From Begonia masoniana (lineage: Eukaryota > Streptophyta > Magnoliopsida > Cucurbitales > Begoniaceae), in contig CM039516.1 of NCBI GenBank assembly GCA_022432975.1, forward strand, positions 27,561,571 to 27,625,570: a stretch of DNA of 64,000 nucleotides, given 5' to 3'. The notes below the pieces were generated by a model that ran no database searches, was not told the origin of the DNA, and was given only the letters and a program-made list of their open reading frames with translations. Both the position numbers and the translations under genes were made by a program. Shown here piece after piece: positions 21,511 through 33,794 of the stretch (positions are counted from its first letter, which is position 1; each line of letters starts with the position of its first letter).

Positions 21511-23175
21511 GTTGGAGTTAAGGGACGAGACTATAATTGATGTAGTTTAAGTTAAGAACCCCAAACATGAGTCTTATTTCGAGGGTGGATGTAGAAACAT
21601 CAGTGCTCGAGGAACTAGGAGGGGAGACTTTATGGAAGGAATATTTTTAAGTTTTTGGAAAATAGAAGGACATGATTTGGGAATTTTATAAGATTAGGAT
21701 TAAGATTGTAAATCTACCTACAACAAGTTTTCTAACAAGAAAATCGTTAGATAAATCATTGTGAATAAGCCAAGCAGAATATTTAGAACCTGACTAGAAG
21801 AAAAGAAAGATAGTAGGCTAGTTAGTAACTTCGAGGAAGTCTTTGTGGGATGTTAAGAATAAGTGTAGAGCAGTGTTTAATTAAATGAAGGGTTTAGATA
21901 GGAAGTTAAGCTCTAATGTTGGAATCGTCCGATTAGAGGGACTGGTGAGTTATCAGGTGAGGAGAATGAGATCTTGCACGAAAAATATTCAAGTACATTA
22001 GGAATAAGACTAAATTAGGAAATTTCAAGGGCTCGACCCGTACGTAACAAAGTCGGAGCCAATGAATTTGGAAATAGCTAAGGTAAGGATGATAAACTTA
22101 AGTGTGTGAAGAAAATCGCAACTTGAGGAATTAGAAACTGATTGAGATGTAAGATAAAATGGCCGGTTAGGTAGATATTTGGCCTATGGATAGTGTTATA
22201 CTGGTAAGTGAGAAACTTAACCAGATCAAATGGAAGGTTGAAATAAGAGTCAAGTAGTTAAGGTTGAGGAATTTGGAGCATATTGGATGAAATGAAGGAA
22301 GAATTACATGAAGACTATGCAAGTGAGCTTAGAAGTGAGAGTAGATCATGAGGTTTAGTAAAGTTGGCTAGTAAGTTATGTCGAAGTGCTTATGCACACT
22401 TTTAAGTGTTGGGTGAATAGTTTAACGAATTAGCTTAAACTTAAAAATTCATTAGTGATCGATGACGACCGAGTTAATAGTGGATAAAACGAGCATAGTA
22501 GACATAATTATGAGAACTTATAGAATACCTTGAGATTATAGTGAGTAGAATTATGTATTGAAAGCTTTGGACATGGGGATTGCATTAGAGTGATCAAGGA
22601 AATGTTATAATTGCCAAAGGTAAGTAGGTTCAGACAGTGAAAATGATAAATAGGAAATTAGATAGCAGTGTAAAGATGAGTTTGAAATAGAGGATTAGGA
22701 TGAGAAATCTTCGTATCAGGTCCTTAGTGTCATTGAATTAGAGAAGCTTTAAGGGTATGATGTAATAGAGGATTAGGATGAGAAATCTTCGTATCAGGTC
22801 CTTAGTGTCATTGAATTAGAGAAGCTTTAAGGGTATGATGTAATAGGTGCGTGTTATTGTCACGAAGTTAGAAGAGTTAGAAACTGAATGAACTTAGCTC
22901 GAGGAGAAAACTAGAGTTGAAGTCAAGTTAGAGGAAATTTGGGAGTCTAGGTGATGAAAGGTTAAGTTAAAGTCGATGGATGCCGGAACGACTGAGTTAC
23001 GATGTGTGTAGTTAGAAAGATTTAAAACTTTGGAGGTGCAGGAAACCGTCGAGACCCGAAGGGTGAGTAAGACCATAGGAGTGTCGATGCTAGTATGACA
23101 AGCATCGTTACTTAGGTAATGTGAGGGTTAGTAATTAGAAGTCTAACCAAGCAACAATTTTGAGGACAAAATTCC
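21511..23175 (+). other. Non-coding internal region of element 3, right part
   Basis: Purine-rich sequence lacking any domain. It is similar by eye to 53640-55330 of element 10 (for example around 21650-21860 versus 53640-53850) and, reversed, to parts of 59400-61000 of element 9. It is therefore a shared internal region of this non-autonomous group. A 78-bp tandem duplication lies at 22687-22843. Confidence 0.75.
22687..22843 (+). repeat. 78-bp tandem duplication
   Basis: Two identical 78-bp units containing GAGGATTAGGATGAGAAATC. The first starts near 22687 and the second near 22765. Element 10 has a single related copy near 54920-55000, so the duplication is specific to this element. Confidence 0.9.
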
Positions 23176-23192
23176 AATTAAGGAGGGAAGGA
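23176..23192 (+). other. Polypurine tract of element 3
   Basis: AATTAAGGAGGGAAGGA lies immediately before the 3' LTR start TGTAACAC. The same tract precedes the 3' LTR of element 10. Confidence 0.85.
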
Positions 23193-25831
23193 TGTAACAC
23201 TTGAGTTTTTCGGGTTTCCACTGCAAGTGTATTTTCATAAATAAAAATTATAGGTCCGTCTTGTGAGCGAGAGGTTTTATTAGGATCCTAGTAATTTAGG
23301 GGATTTTTAAAAGAATAAGTAAATTTTTAGAAATCTAATTGTATAGTGTAACACCAAATTTCATTTTAGCCATATAGCAGTTTTAATTCATAAAAAATAG
23401 TAAATTAAGCTTGTTTTGCGAATGGAGAGTTTCGTTAGAACCCTAGTGATTAATATAGATTTTTGGAGTAATAAGAAAATTTGGAAAAACCGAAACGATA
23501 AGCTAATTAACAAAATAAACAAGAATTGAGGGAAGGGCAAACTTGTAAATTGTTAAATCAATTTTATTTAATTCACAAATACCCCCTCCCCCTTCATTTC
23601 CTTCTCCAGATCGTGAACCATTTCCCCTTTCTCCCTTGGCGCCATTCTTCTCCTCCCACGCCGTTTCTTCAAACGCCTCTCCTCCAGCGATTTCTTCTTT
23701 GATTTTCTTTCTCCAATCGTCATTCTAGGTAAGCTCCGAGCTTTAGCCATGGTAGTTTGTCGTTTTGAGGTGAATTTCGGTTTAGGGTTTCCCGATTTTT
23801 GGTTAGAAATTGTTAGGATGTTTAAGTTAATGCCCTTTGACGATGTATTTACGATTATTGGAGATAGTTATGTGAAATTTTGGTTATTGATGGATTTAGG
23901 TTAGGTTTTTGGTTGTTGAAGGTTGTAAAATCTCCATTAATGGAGTTTGGGTATTTGTGAGCACAACGTACTCGATGAAATGCCCAAAATGGGGAAAATG
24001 AAGTTTTATGAAAGAATTTGCCTTAGTTAAGAGCTTGGTTTATGTATGGAATTCATTTATTTAGGATAAATTTTAATGCCACTACTTGTAAAATGTGTTA
24101 GGTGAACCAAGCTTTCGGACAGTGCTTGGCATTTCTAAGGACGCCAGGTAAGTGGGTGTTAGGTTTTCGGCCCTTAAGGCCGTACATCGTGTCAATGTTA
24201 AGTTTTCGTGCGTTGATGATGATTTTTTGATTGTTGGGTTTTAACGTGTCGGGTAGTCAAGGATGGTAGTTAATAATTGTTTGTTAGGTTCGTTACAAGT
24301 AAAGCATGTCTATGTATGTTTGTAAATTGTTTGATGATATGTCATACGTGAATTCCTCATGTATCATGTTTGTTCAAATGTTATATGAAACGTTTCCGTG
24401 CATGATTTATGTAAAGAAAAAGTAACGATTAAGTGTGGGTTGGGATAGTATGGCCATATCAACAAAACTAATGTCACTGTCCATGCGATGGATCATGAAT
24501 ACGGCCGAAAGGACTATGTACATGCACTTGGCCTACTCCCTGACACGATCCCCACCTTAATTCATGTTAACAAAAAGAAAAGAATAAGAACAAGTAAATG
24601 AACATGTTTAATGAAAAATCATGTCTTCATGCATATGTCATTTATAGTACATTCCCTTACTAAGCATTAGGCTTAATGTTTAAGTTTCATGATGTAGGTA
24701 ACAAGAACGAAGGTGAGGATCATTCCTACGATGATCAAGTATAGGTGGTTGCTGGATGGGTGCTCGTGGCGACGGCAAGTGTTTTGGCTAGGCATGATGA
24801 ACCGTCGGTTTACTCCAAGTTATTTGGTGGCAAATAGGTGTGGATTAGATTAAGATTTGTTGATGTTATGGATTTTAGGATGTATAGTAAGTATGATTTT
24901 TGGTGAATTGTATAGTGGATTTAAGCTTGGAGTTAAGTTATTTTAAATGATTTCATAAACGTATTTGTCTTGGTGATGTTTTGGGAAATTCTGCTTTCAC
25001 GTTCAACATTTGTGTTGTGGATTCGGTGGGATAGTAGTTAATGATTTTAGGTACCTTAAATCGATAAGGATTCATTTAGTTTTTATAGCAATCCACGCAG
25101 TTTGTTTTCATAAATTTTAAATACGTGTTGGTTATGTTACGAGTCGGGTTTTTTGAGAGTTTTGAAGTATTATGTGTCGAGTATGGTGGGGTATGATTTT
25201 TGGAAAGATTATTGTGAATTGGTAGGTGTTTGGAATGAAAAATGTGATTAAGTATAGAAAATGGAGGCATGGGCGCTGGTGGGCGCGCTAGCCAGGCGCT
25301 GGTGCGCGCTGGCCTGGCGCTGCGCGCCTAGGAGTTGCCTGCACGATCGATCGTTCCCGTGGTGTGATCGATCGTGGTTTTGGGTCATTTTTAGTTGGGA
25401 AACCCGAGCCGACCCGATCGATCGGGCTTGGGGTACGATCGATCGCGTTTGGCGCGTGTTTGACACGTAAGGCGCAGGCTGGGCGCGCGCTCTGCTCGGG
25501 CTGCGCGCGCTGGGCGCGCAGCAATGGCAGGCACGCGCCCGCGCTGAGTGCCGCGTGCGCGCACTGCATGGCACCCACATGCAATTTTTTTTTTTATTTC
25601 CGACTTTTCAAAACATGTTTCAACCTGACCTTTTACGATACTTTTTAAATGTATTTTACGGGCGACCCCCACGTATTTTAAAGGATTTTAAAGGCCCAAA
25701 AACCGAGTCGACGTTTTTCTGAAAGAGGGTTTTTACTTCGTTTTAATGATTTAAAAGTTGAAGACTTTTATGCTCGTCGTGTTTAAGTTAAAGTTAGACT
25801 AATTAGGGTTGACTGGGTTGGTGATGTTACA
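23193..25831 (+). repeat. 3' LTR of element 3
   Basis: A 2639-bp LTR matching 11784-14403 with scattered differences and small indels. It has the same 154-bp duplicated start (second TGTAACACC at 23347), donor CTAG|GTAAGC at 23729, exon-like segment 24102-24147 and GATCGATCG palindromes (25345-25445). The end is GGTGATGTTACA. Confidence 0.93.
24102..24147 (+). other. Exon-like 46-nt segment, element 3 3' LTR
   Basis: GTGTTAG precedes and GTAAGTGGGTG follows. Confidence 0.45.
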
Positions 25832-26589
25832 GTATGTTATGATCAGATCTTCATGCATCATGTCTTCTCAAAAGAAAAACACACAGAATATTTTACATGC
25901 ATGATTTCAAGTAAACGATGTAAAGTATGTGATGATGAGTAAGGTTTGAGGATGAGTAGGGCCTAGGGCACGCGTAAATGGCAACTCATGGCAAGACAAT
26001 TACACCCAAATGGTAACTCAGGGCAAGTGTGGTCTACGGGGTAGACGGGGTGGTGACTGTGGCTACTCATGCCTAAACTTACTCTTATATGTTAAGTAAA
26101 TTAAAGAAATGAACATGTTTTGATAAAGCATGCATTGTTATTACTCATGGATAGTGCACCTCCTTACTGAGCTTTAGGCTTAATGTGATTATCGTATGAT
26201 GTAGGTAACGAGCACGAAGGTGAGAAACCTCCTCCCGATGATCATGTGTAGATAGTCGGTGGTTGGGGCTCGTGGCGACGGGGCTTTTTTTGGCTGTGCT
26301 AGATTGACCGTGGGCGTGCTCCGAGTGTTTTATGATAGTAAGGTGTGAAAAGGATTGATTTTCTTTGGATGCGATGAAATTTTAGGAATTATAGAAAAGT
26401 CTGATATTTTGAAATTGTATAGTAGATTTAGACTTGGAGTTATGTCATTTTGTATGATTTTATAAAAGTATTCGTTTGGTGATGGTTTTGTGAGATGGTA
26501 TTGGACAATTTTTGGTTTTCTTACCGTAAGGATTAGTTTTGTTTTTAGAACGATCCATGTAGTCTATCTCTGTGAGTTAGACGTGTTCG

Positions 26590-26960
26590 GTAGAAGTTAT
26601 CGTCCACTGTCATGTGGGGTTTAAGAGGGTCACGTGGACAATGAGTTTGCGTGGACGAGTAAGTTAAGTAGTCTGTGTGGACGATATGTCACGTAGACGA
26701 AGTAGTCCTCATGGACGAGTAAGTTAAGTAGTCTGCGTGGGCGAATAAGTTAAGTAGTCTGTGTGGACGATAAGTCACGTAGATGAATGAGTATGTGTGG
26801 ACGAGTAACTTAAATAGTCTGTGTGGACGATAAGCCACGTGGACGAATGAGTCTGGGTGGACGAGTACATTAAGTAGTCGGTGTGGATGGTACGGTTAAG
26901 TAGTCTGTGGACGCTGGTCTGTGGACGAATAGGTCTGGGTATTCCGGGCACGATAATATC
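26590..26960 (+). repeat. Degenerate GTGGACGA tandem repeats in the Gypsy-1 LTR
   Basis: Repeats of about 40-60 bp built on TAAGTTAAGTAGTCTGTGTG and GTGGACGA, about ten GTGGACGA-like words in all. CGTCCAC, its reverse complement, is also repeated in the Gypsy-8 LTR and the Copia LTR. Confidence 0.85.
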
Positions 26961-27291
26961 GTCGGAGTCTGGGGACGGTAACGTAGCCCTATTCTGAGTA
27001 TGTTATCGCCGGCAGATTCTGAGGACGTTTTCGTCGTCAGATTCTGAGTATGTTAACATCAGCCGGTTTTTAAACATATACATGCAGTTCGTTTTCGTCA
27101 AAACGTATTTCGTGTTAAATGCGTCTCGAGTCAGTTTTGAGTGAGATTATGGAGGATGTATGAGTATCGGGTGGTTTGGTGTCAAATTGTATTATGTGGT
27201 GTTAGTAGTGATTGAGGAAGAAAAATGGTGATGTGTTTAAGTTGGTATGCAGGGAAGAACAATAAAGAAAAGGGAGGGAGGGGAGCCGAGC

Positions 27292-27445
27292 TCTCTGGAA
27301 AAATTCCAGAGAGCTTGGCGATCGATCGCCTCTTTCAGGCGATCGATTGCCTCCCCTCTTTGGTCGCGCTCGGCGATCGCTAGGCAAAATGATCGATCGC
27401 TGAAGGGCGATCGATCGCCTATTTTGGGCGATCGATCGCCCTTGC
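27292..27445. repeat. Stem-loop and CGATCGATCG palindrome cluster
   Basis: CTCTCTGGAA pairs with TTCCAGAGAG, followed by six or more GATCGATC palindromes over about 130 bp. Equivalent clusters are at 2288-2400, 45990-46245, 51115-51340, 57421-57670 and 62195-62314. Confidence 0.85.
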
Positions 27446-27692
27446 ATTTAGGGGACGATTGTCCTTTTTTTGCCCCTGTTTTGTCTGTTTCCGCTTCTTC
27501 ATATGTTTTTAACTTTTAATTAAGTTTTCTTTTAATTGTTTTAAAGTTTTATTAAGTGGTTTTCAAAATAGATTCGAACGTTTTAACAATTTGGTTTCCG
27601 ATCTAAATTCTGCTTAAATGCAATTAAAGTCTATTAGGTTAAAAAAAATAATACGAGAAAATTAGGATATGGTTAAGGGTCGCTACAGTTGA

Positions 27693-29534
27693 CACCGCAG
27701 GCTGCATTGTCTTTGACATTCTGCTTAATGCATCGGCTACAGTATTAGCCTTACCTAGGTGATACTTAATTTCAAAGTCATAATCCTTAACGAACTCCAA
27801 CCAACGTCTTTGTCTCATGTTTAATTCCTTTTAAGTAAAGAGGTACTTTAGGCTCTTATTGTCAGAAAAAACCTCACACTGCTGTCCATACAAATAATGT
27901 CTCCAAATCTTTAACGCAAAGACAACCGCGGCTAATTCCAAATTGTGAGTGGGGTAATTTTGTTCATAACTCTTCAGCTGCCTGGAGGCATACGCCACAA
28001 CCTTGCCCTTTTGTATTAGAACACATCCCAGACCAACTTTGGATGCGTCACAATAAACACTAAATCTCCCTTCCTCAGTTGGGAGTGCCAAAAGAGGGGC
28101 TGCTGTCAACTTCAGTTTTAGTGTCTGGAAGCTATCTTCACAAGCTCCATTCCAAGAGTATTTGGTGTCCTTCTTTGTTAAACTAGTTAAAGGCTTGACA
28201 ATTATAGAAAATCCCATGATGAACTTTCTGTAATAGCCTGCCAATCCAAGGAAACTACGGACTTCATTGGCATTCCTCGGCTGTGGCCAATCTTTTACTG
28301 CCTTAATTTTGGTTGGATCTACAGATATGCCCTCAGCAGAAATGACATGGCCTAGAAAGTTGACCTTATCCAACCAGAACTCACATTTGGACAACTTGGC
28401 ATAGAGTTGCTGCTGTTTTAATGTCGCCAAAACTACTCTTAAGTGTTTTTCATGGTCAGCTTTAGTCCGTGAGTAAATTAGGATGTCATCTATCAACACA
28501 ATCACAAACTTGTCCAAGTACTCACGAAACACACGGTTCATCAAGTCCATAAAAGCTGCAGGTGCATTTTTCAATCCAAACGACATTACAAGAAATTCAT
28601 AGTGCCCATATCAAGTTCTGAATGCTGTCTTCGGTGTATCACTCTCCTTAACCTTCAGTTGGTAATAACCCGAACGTAAGTCAATTTTTGAAAATACCTT
28701 AGCTCCTTGTAGTTGGTCAAACAAGTCGTCCATCCGGGATAAGGGATATTTATTCTTGATCGTTAACTTGTTCAGTTCTCTATAATCTATGCACATTCTA
28801 AGAGAACTGTCTTTCTTCTTAACAAATAGGACAAGTGCACCCCAGGGAGAACAACTCGGGCGTATAAATCCCTTGTCAACTAGTTCCTGTAGTTGGACTT
28901 TTAATTCCTTCAGCTTAACAGATGTCATGCGGTAAGGGTTCTTAGACACAGGTAATGCCTCGAGATATGTATCGATTACAAACTCAATTTCTCTTTTAGG
29001 TGGTAACCCAGGTAAGTCATCCAAAAAGGCTTCTGGAAACTCTCGGATTATAGGAATATCTTTAAGTTCTACCTTATTCTTCACCCAGACATCAACTATG
29101 CTAGCTAGATAACTCTCACAACCACCCTTCAGTAACCGTTGAGTCTCTAGTGAGGATATAATTGGCATTTTACTTATTTTTGGGATAGCTTGGAAGGAAT
29201 ACCTGTCTCCGTTTGGGGGTCGGAACTCAACCAATATAGACCTACAACTTATCGTGGCATAATGTCTGAATAACCAATCCATTCCTAGTATGACTTCATA
29301 TCCCTTCATATCAATTACGATTAGTTCTACGTACAACTTCTTATCTCCTAAGGACATAATATCACCTTTTACTATCTGCTCTGAATGTAAGGACTTCCCT
29401 GACGGTAACATAACACTATATGACCTCTCGGCTGGCAAGAGTTCTAACCTATGCTTACATATAAACAGGGTTGATACAAACGAGTGTGTGGCTCCCGTAT
29501 CTATAAGTGTATAAGCAAAAATACCACAGATCAT
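27693..29534 (-). pseudogene. Gypsy-5 pol: protease, RT, RNase H, truncated
   Basis: The protease motif [12 protein letters not shown] has DTG at 29501-29493. Reverse transcriptase blocks are [56 protein letters not shown] and the catalytic [10 protein letters not shown] (Asp pair at 28490-28485). RNase H shows [13 protein letters not shown] and [14 protein letters not shown]. Only two clear in-frame stops were seen: TGA at 28613-28611 (apparent CGA to TGA) and TAA near 27830 (apparent CAA to TAA). The frame then continues through [17 protein letters not shown] to the Gypsy-1 insertion. This may be a relatively young copy. Confidence 0.92.
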
Positions 29535-29602
29535 AATTGTACATGTTATGACCGTATGCTACACCGCATCCTCATCCTCCATTAAAGCATAGACTCTAAG
29601 CA

Positions 29603-30581
29603 CTACTCTTGCTTGATTTGGGTCTGGCGGCATGGGGCAATCTCTGACCATGTGTCCAACCTTGTCATACTATAGCAACGGCTAGAATATAATTTGCATT
29701 CGCCATGGTGGTTCTTCTGGCAGGTGGAACATAGAGGAGCTAGAGGTCGCTTTCCTTTTCCTTGGTCATCATTTGGATTGAAGGGTCTCTTCACACTTTT
29801 CTGCTGTTGTTGCGGTCCTCTATTCGGTTGTGGTTGTCAACCTCTGCCCTGGCGCGGTGGTGGCTGAGTCTCCTTGATAAACTTCTTTGGCGGTTCACGT
29901 TGCCCTTGTACTGTTAACTCAACTTCTTCCAATTCCAAAGCCTTAGCAGCCCCTTCAGAATAAGGTATGTTATGGATCCCTGCAGTCTTCACTCCGTGAA
30001 AGAGGCTCGGCTTCAGTCCATGGACAAACTGGTGAATCTTGTCTTCCTCATCATCCACCAGACGGGGTGCAAACCTGGACAAGGCCTCAAACTTACAGAT
30101 GTTATCAGCCAAGAACCGGTTTGGCGCAGCTGCATAAACTCTATCTTTTTGCTGGCCCGAACTGCTCGGCTAAAATACTTGTCAAAGAAAGCCATCTTAA
30201 ACCGTGTCTTGGTCATGTCTTCCACGTTGGCAGTGCTCTTGATTGAGTCCCACCAATGCCTTGCACCCAATGCAAGATGAAAAACAGCACATGTGACCTT
30301 GTCCCCTTCTTCGATCTTGGCATCTTGAACATGTCATCAATTGTTCGAATCCATTCTTCAGCATAAATAGGATCCGAAACCTGACCATTGAATATTGGAG
30401 GTCGAAGGCGGTGAAAACGCTTGCTTCCATGGTCGTGAGTCGTATTCGAGCTAGAATTCCCTTGCTCTTCTCTAGTAACCACCCACTGCTCAATTTAGCG
30501 GGACTGGCGAATACCTAACTCGATTAGCTGAGCGATGGTGTTACTATCCTCATTGTTCTCTCTTTGTTGACCTCTTACCAT
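29603..30581 (-). pseudogene. gag: Gypsy-5 gag
   Basis: The start at 30581 (MVRGQQRENNEDSN) is 11 bp after a predicted intron acceptor. Visible parts are HRLRPPIFNGQVSDP, HWWDSIKSTAN, FFDKYFSRAVRAS and a first zinc knuckle CSTCQKNHHGEC. A one-base deletion disrupts the second knuckle near 29675. Frameshifts at about 30110 and 30290 split the capsid reading. Confidence 0.85.
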
Positions 30582-30591
30582 TTTGAGATTC

Positions 30592-30653
30592 CTAAACAAA
30601 TAATCATAAACACATCTTAACGTAATGACATTACTAAAATCATAGACACTTAC
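30592..30653 (-). other. Putative leader intron of Gypsy-5
   Basis: On the minus strand AACT|GTAAGTGTC to TTTGTTTAG gives 62 nt, ending 11 bp before the gag ATG. Confidence 0.45.
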
Positions 30654-30743
30654 AGTTGTTAGAGTGTACTCATGTGACAATCTGTGCTGGAAAGCAATCT
30701 GCAGAATCGATTTTAGAACCCGGTTTTTCTTTGATACCATAAT

Positions 30744-32965
30744 TGTAACAACCCGAGTCTTCCAAACCCGATTTGTTACCCATCACATAGGACTGGACTA
30801 AGAAATTTTATGAAAAATTTTGACATTACTCTCAATAACAAAAATTTTATCTTTAAATCCTCGACCATTCAACGGAAAACTCATTAAGTAAGTAACATTA
30901 ACAAAAGACAGAATGTTAAAACATTTGGCTGAGGGAATTGAAAATCAAAGAACATCTACCGATCGCAAACGACAAAAGTTTCTTCTCGCATCTGCCGATC
31001 GCAAAACGACAAAACATAATTCCCACTTCTACCGATAATAATAAACAACAACATCTACCGATTTTCATGTGCATCCTACGTGACTCATTAAATATAGCCA
31101 CTTCTACCAACACAAAACGACGAAACCTAATACCCAATTCTACCGATAGTGAAAAATCTACATCTTCCGATTGACATGTGCATCCTACGTGACTCATTAA
31201 ACATTTTCTGACAGAAGACTTCTTCCGATAATAATAAACAGCATCTACCGATTGTCACGTGCATCCCATATGACTCATTAAACTTCTTCCGATAGAAGAC
31301 TTCTACCGGTGAATAGAGACTATTAACATAATAGATAAATTTCTACTGGTAGAAAACATCTACCGGTGGACAAGCACTTTTAACATCTTCTGATAGGAAA
31401 CATTCAGACTTTCACAGACTTCAACATGACCGAGATAATCTAACACACAGTTGAACCATAGACTCACCCAGAGTACATGTAGCGGAAGACTCAAGCAAAA
31501 CAAATCAATCTATCATTTCATGATCATTCTCAAACTCAGAAATTCAATCAGACAAATTGCAATATTCATCGTTTTAAGAAAACTCATCCTATTTAGACCT
31601 CAGTATTCATAATCCTTACTAATATCATAAGAGTAGTAACCAGGGGTTGAAATCTCCTTCCAGCCACAAACTGTCACCCTGAGCACCATCCAGCAACCTG
31701 TCCTAGACATCTTCATTAGGTTTGAAATCCTCACCTGATAATTCGTCACCTACATCATAAGGTTTAAACTATAAGCCTAATGCTTAGTAAGGAGTGCAAT
31801 ACTAACATGTATGCATGAATGCACAGTTGAAAGGAACATATTTTCATAATCATTTCTCGTCATATTCTTGTTCATGTTCTTGTTCATCGTTTACATCATG
31901 TGGATTAAGGGAGGATTTGTGCCGAAAAGGGGGTTGACAGTGAAAGTGTACCTAGTCCCTTGCGGGTCGTATTCATGGTCCTTTTTTTGGACAGTGACAT
32001 ACGCTAAACCGCCCCTAACCCTCTCTTAATCCTTATTACATAAGTTTCATGTTCATATCTTGATCGTGAAGGAAAACATGCACTTAAAACATTTTCATAT
32101 GCTTGAAAAGGAAACAATCGTGAAGCATGAGTATGAGTACTCTTATTTCATCGGACTAAAAGGGCAGATCAATCATTCAACAGTAAATCATGTTGCTAAC
32201 TCACATATCATAACCATACAGAAAATAACACAAACAGCTATCGGACATCATAATCAACTTTAACTTAGTACCCTTGTGATGTAGGGCCCTAATGGCCGGG
32301 AATCCTACTCACTCACTTACATGGTTTTCTTAGGAAACTTGAGCACTTCTCTTCAGACTTCTTCACCAAAAAACATTTCACATTATAGTGTTAAATCAAA
32401 ATCCTAAAAGTTCTAACCAAAAGTTATCCTAGAATCAAACATATATATATATTTCTAAATTTTCTTAATCAAGCACCTTGTGTGTGTAGATTAACTTCCA
32501 GAACCTAAAAATAACCAGATTCAACCTAGTAACTAACCAAAGATTACAAATGTCACTACTATTACTCATCCATTGATGAATCCGAAACTACAAGTCTTAG
32601 CTGAAAACAGAGCTCTAAGTAACTAACCAGCAACTACATTATCTAAGTCATACCTAGAGCGTGGATTGTTGGGGTGGAGACTGAAGAACCGATCGTCGAT
32701 GGAGGAGTAGCTGGTCGAGAGAGAGCTCTGGGAAAAAGGATGTCGCCGAGAGAGGAATGTCGGCTACAATGAGGTTTTAATGAGGTTTAAGGATTTCCAT
32801 TTTCTATATATACTAAATAAAATCCTTCTTTATTACGGTTCTGCCACCACACAAATAGAAATTGAATAAGCTTTGGCATTTAAATTCTAAATCGAAAAGA
32901 TCACTAGAAGAGGTGACAGTTAAATCAGTTAAGAAAATCACCTGGTCGAAATGTCGGGTGTTACA
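30744..32965 (-). repeat. Gypsy-5 5' LTR
   Basis: A 2222-bp LTR that on the minus strand starts TGTAACACCCGACAT and ends CTCGGGTTGTTACA. The adjoining primer site is degenerate (TGGTATCAAAGA, 30739-30728). It has a CTAG|GTATGA donor near 32655, a GTAAGTGAG donor at 32320, and an exon-like 46-nt segment (32366-32321) whose acceptor dinucleotide has decayed. The predicted TSD is GAATC (32966-32970). Confidence 0.87.
30940..31400. repeat. CTACCGAT / TGACTCAT repeats in the Gypsy-5 LTR
   Basis: Diverged repeats built on TCTACCGAT and GTGCATCCTACGTGACTCAT. The longer word occurs at about 31069, 31178 and, altered, 31259. TGACTCA is the core of the GCN4-like bZIP site. It lies in the 3' half of the LTR in element orientation. 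Confidence 0.75.
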
Positions 32966-33794
32966 GAATCGGCCAAGGTAAGTACCTAAATCCCATCGGT
33001 TTGATTTGGTGTCTTCTCGATTTTCTTGTGATTTTGGCTCCATTTTTTTTTAGATTTACTTGGTCACGGTTTTTGCTAGTGTTTTAATGATATTGTTCAT
33101 CCATGTTTTGCATCTAAATATTTGTCAAATAAATAGAGATAAAATCAGAATCTTTAGATGCCTGAAAGTAGCCTAAAACTAATGCTATAAAATCGGTTTT
33201 ATGACTATCTTTGCTTTGGTTTTTGCATGATTGTCACTTTGGTTTTTCTAGTACATTTTGTTATGATTTGAATCAATGTTTTGCATCTGAAATATACCAA
33301 CAACTTAGTGCAAAATCTGCTTATATTGATGCATAAAAATTGGCTATGTTGGAAATTATGTTACATGAAAATTCTGTTATATAACTTGAAAATTTCAGCA
33401 TGTTAACTTGATCAACCTTGTGATTTAATATATTTCCTTGTTATTTTTAAAAGTTATTTAGTGGGTATTAATATTATCTTAAGTGAATCTAATTTAAAGT
33501 TGAGAACTTGGTAGAATTTTGTTGGATTTGTGGTACTAGTACGTTATTAAAAAAAAAAATCATTCTCAAATAAGTTTACGAAGTGTTATCGAAATTTTCC
33601 TAAGTTGTTTTCATTACTCCAAATTAAATGTTAAGTGTGAGCATGATCCTTATTCTCTTATTGTCTTAGCTAGGAAACATTCCTTAGTGCCTAAAATTCA
33701 TCTAAGATATTAAATAGATAAACACCTCACTAATTTATGATGAAACAACTTAGTCAATAATTTAAATTAAAATTTTTAAATAAAATACTTAGTT
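32966..33794 (+). other. Gypsy-6 leader with a possible intron
   Basis: No coding sequence. GGCCAAG|GTAAGTACC at 32978 and AATACTTAG just before the gag ATG could bound an intron of about 810 nt. The primer site was not found here. Confidence 0.45.

Larger units (their letters stand above)
11784..25831 (+). mobile_element. Element 3: non-autonomous Gypsy, TR-GAG-like, with nested element 2
   Basis: A complete element flanked by the TSD GTATG (11779-11783 and 25832-25836). It has a 5' LTR 11784-14403, primer site 14408-14419, decayed gag 14567-15590, a long non-coding internal region (15593-15948 and 21511-23175), polypurine tract 23176-23192 and 3' LTR 23193-25831. No protease, reverse transcriptase or integrase was seen. 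It must have been mobilised by a related autonomous element, probably of the Tekay group, with which it shares the primer site and polypurine tract. Element 2 is inserted in its internal region. Confidence 0.92.
25837..27687 (+). repeat. Gypsy-1 3' LTR, second part
   Basis: Continues 10918-11783 after element 3. It includes an acceptor-like TGATGTAG at 26204, GTGGACGA repeats (26590-26960), a CTCTCTGG..CCAGAGAG stem (27292-27315), a CGATCGATCG cluster (27318-27445), and ends GGTCGCTACA at 27687. The last 450 bp match the 5' LTR remnant at 2245-2651. The predicted TSD with Gypsy-5 is GTTGA (27688-27692); its partner is left of the window. Confidence 0.87.
27688..32965 (-). mobile_element. Gypsy-5: Tekay-like chromovirus, 5' part
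   Basis: Minus-strand element: 5' LTR 30744-32965, degenerate primer site, leader intron, gag from 30581, and protease, reverse transcriptase and RNase H down to 27688, where Gypsy-1 is inserted. The integrase, chromodomain and 3' LTR must lie beyond the left end of Gypsy-1, outside the window. It is the best-preserved pol of the window. Confidence 0.9.

Noticed and set aside
10918..27687. Interpreting the LTR at 10918 as a separate solo LTR inserted in Gypsy-1
   Set aside because: No TSD flanks it (ATCGC versus GTTGA), Gypsy-1 pol does not resume after 27687, and its end matches the LTR before the Gypsy-1 primer site.
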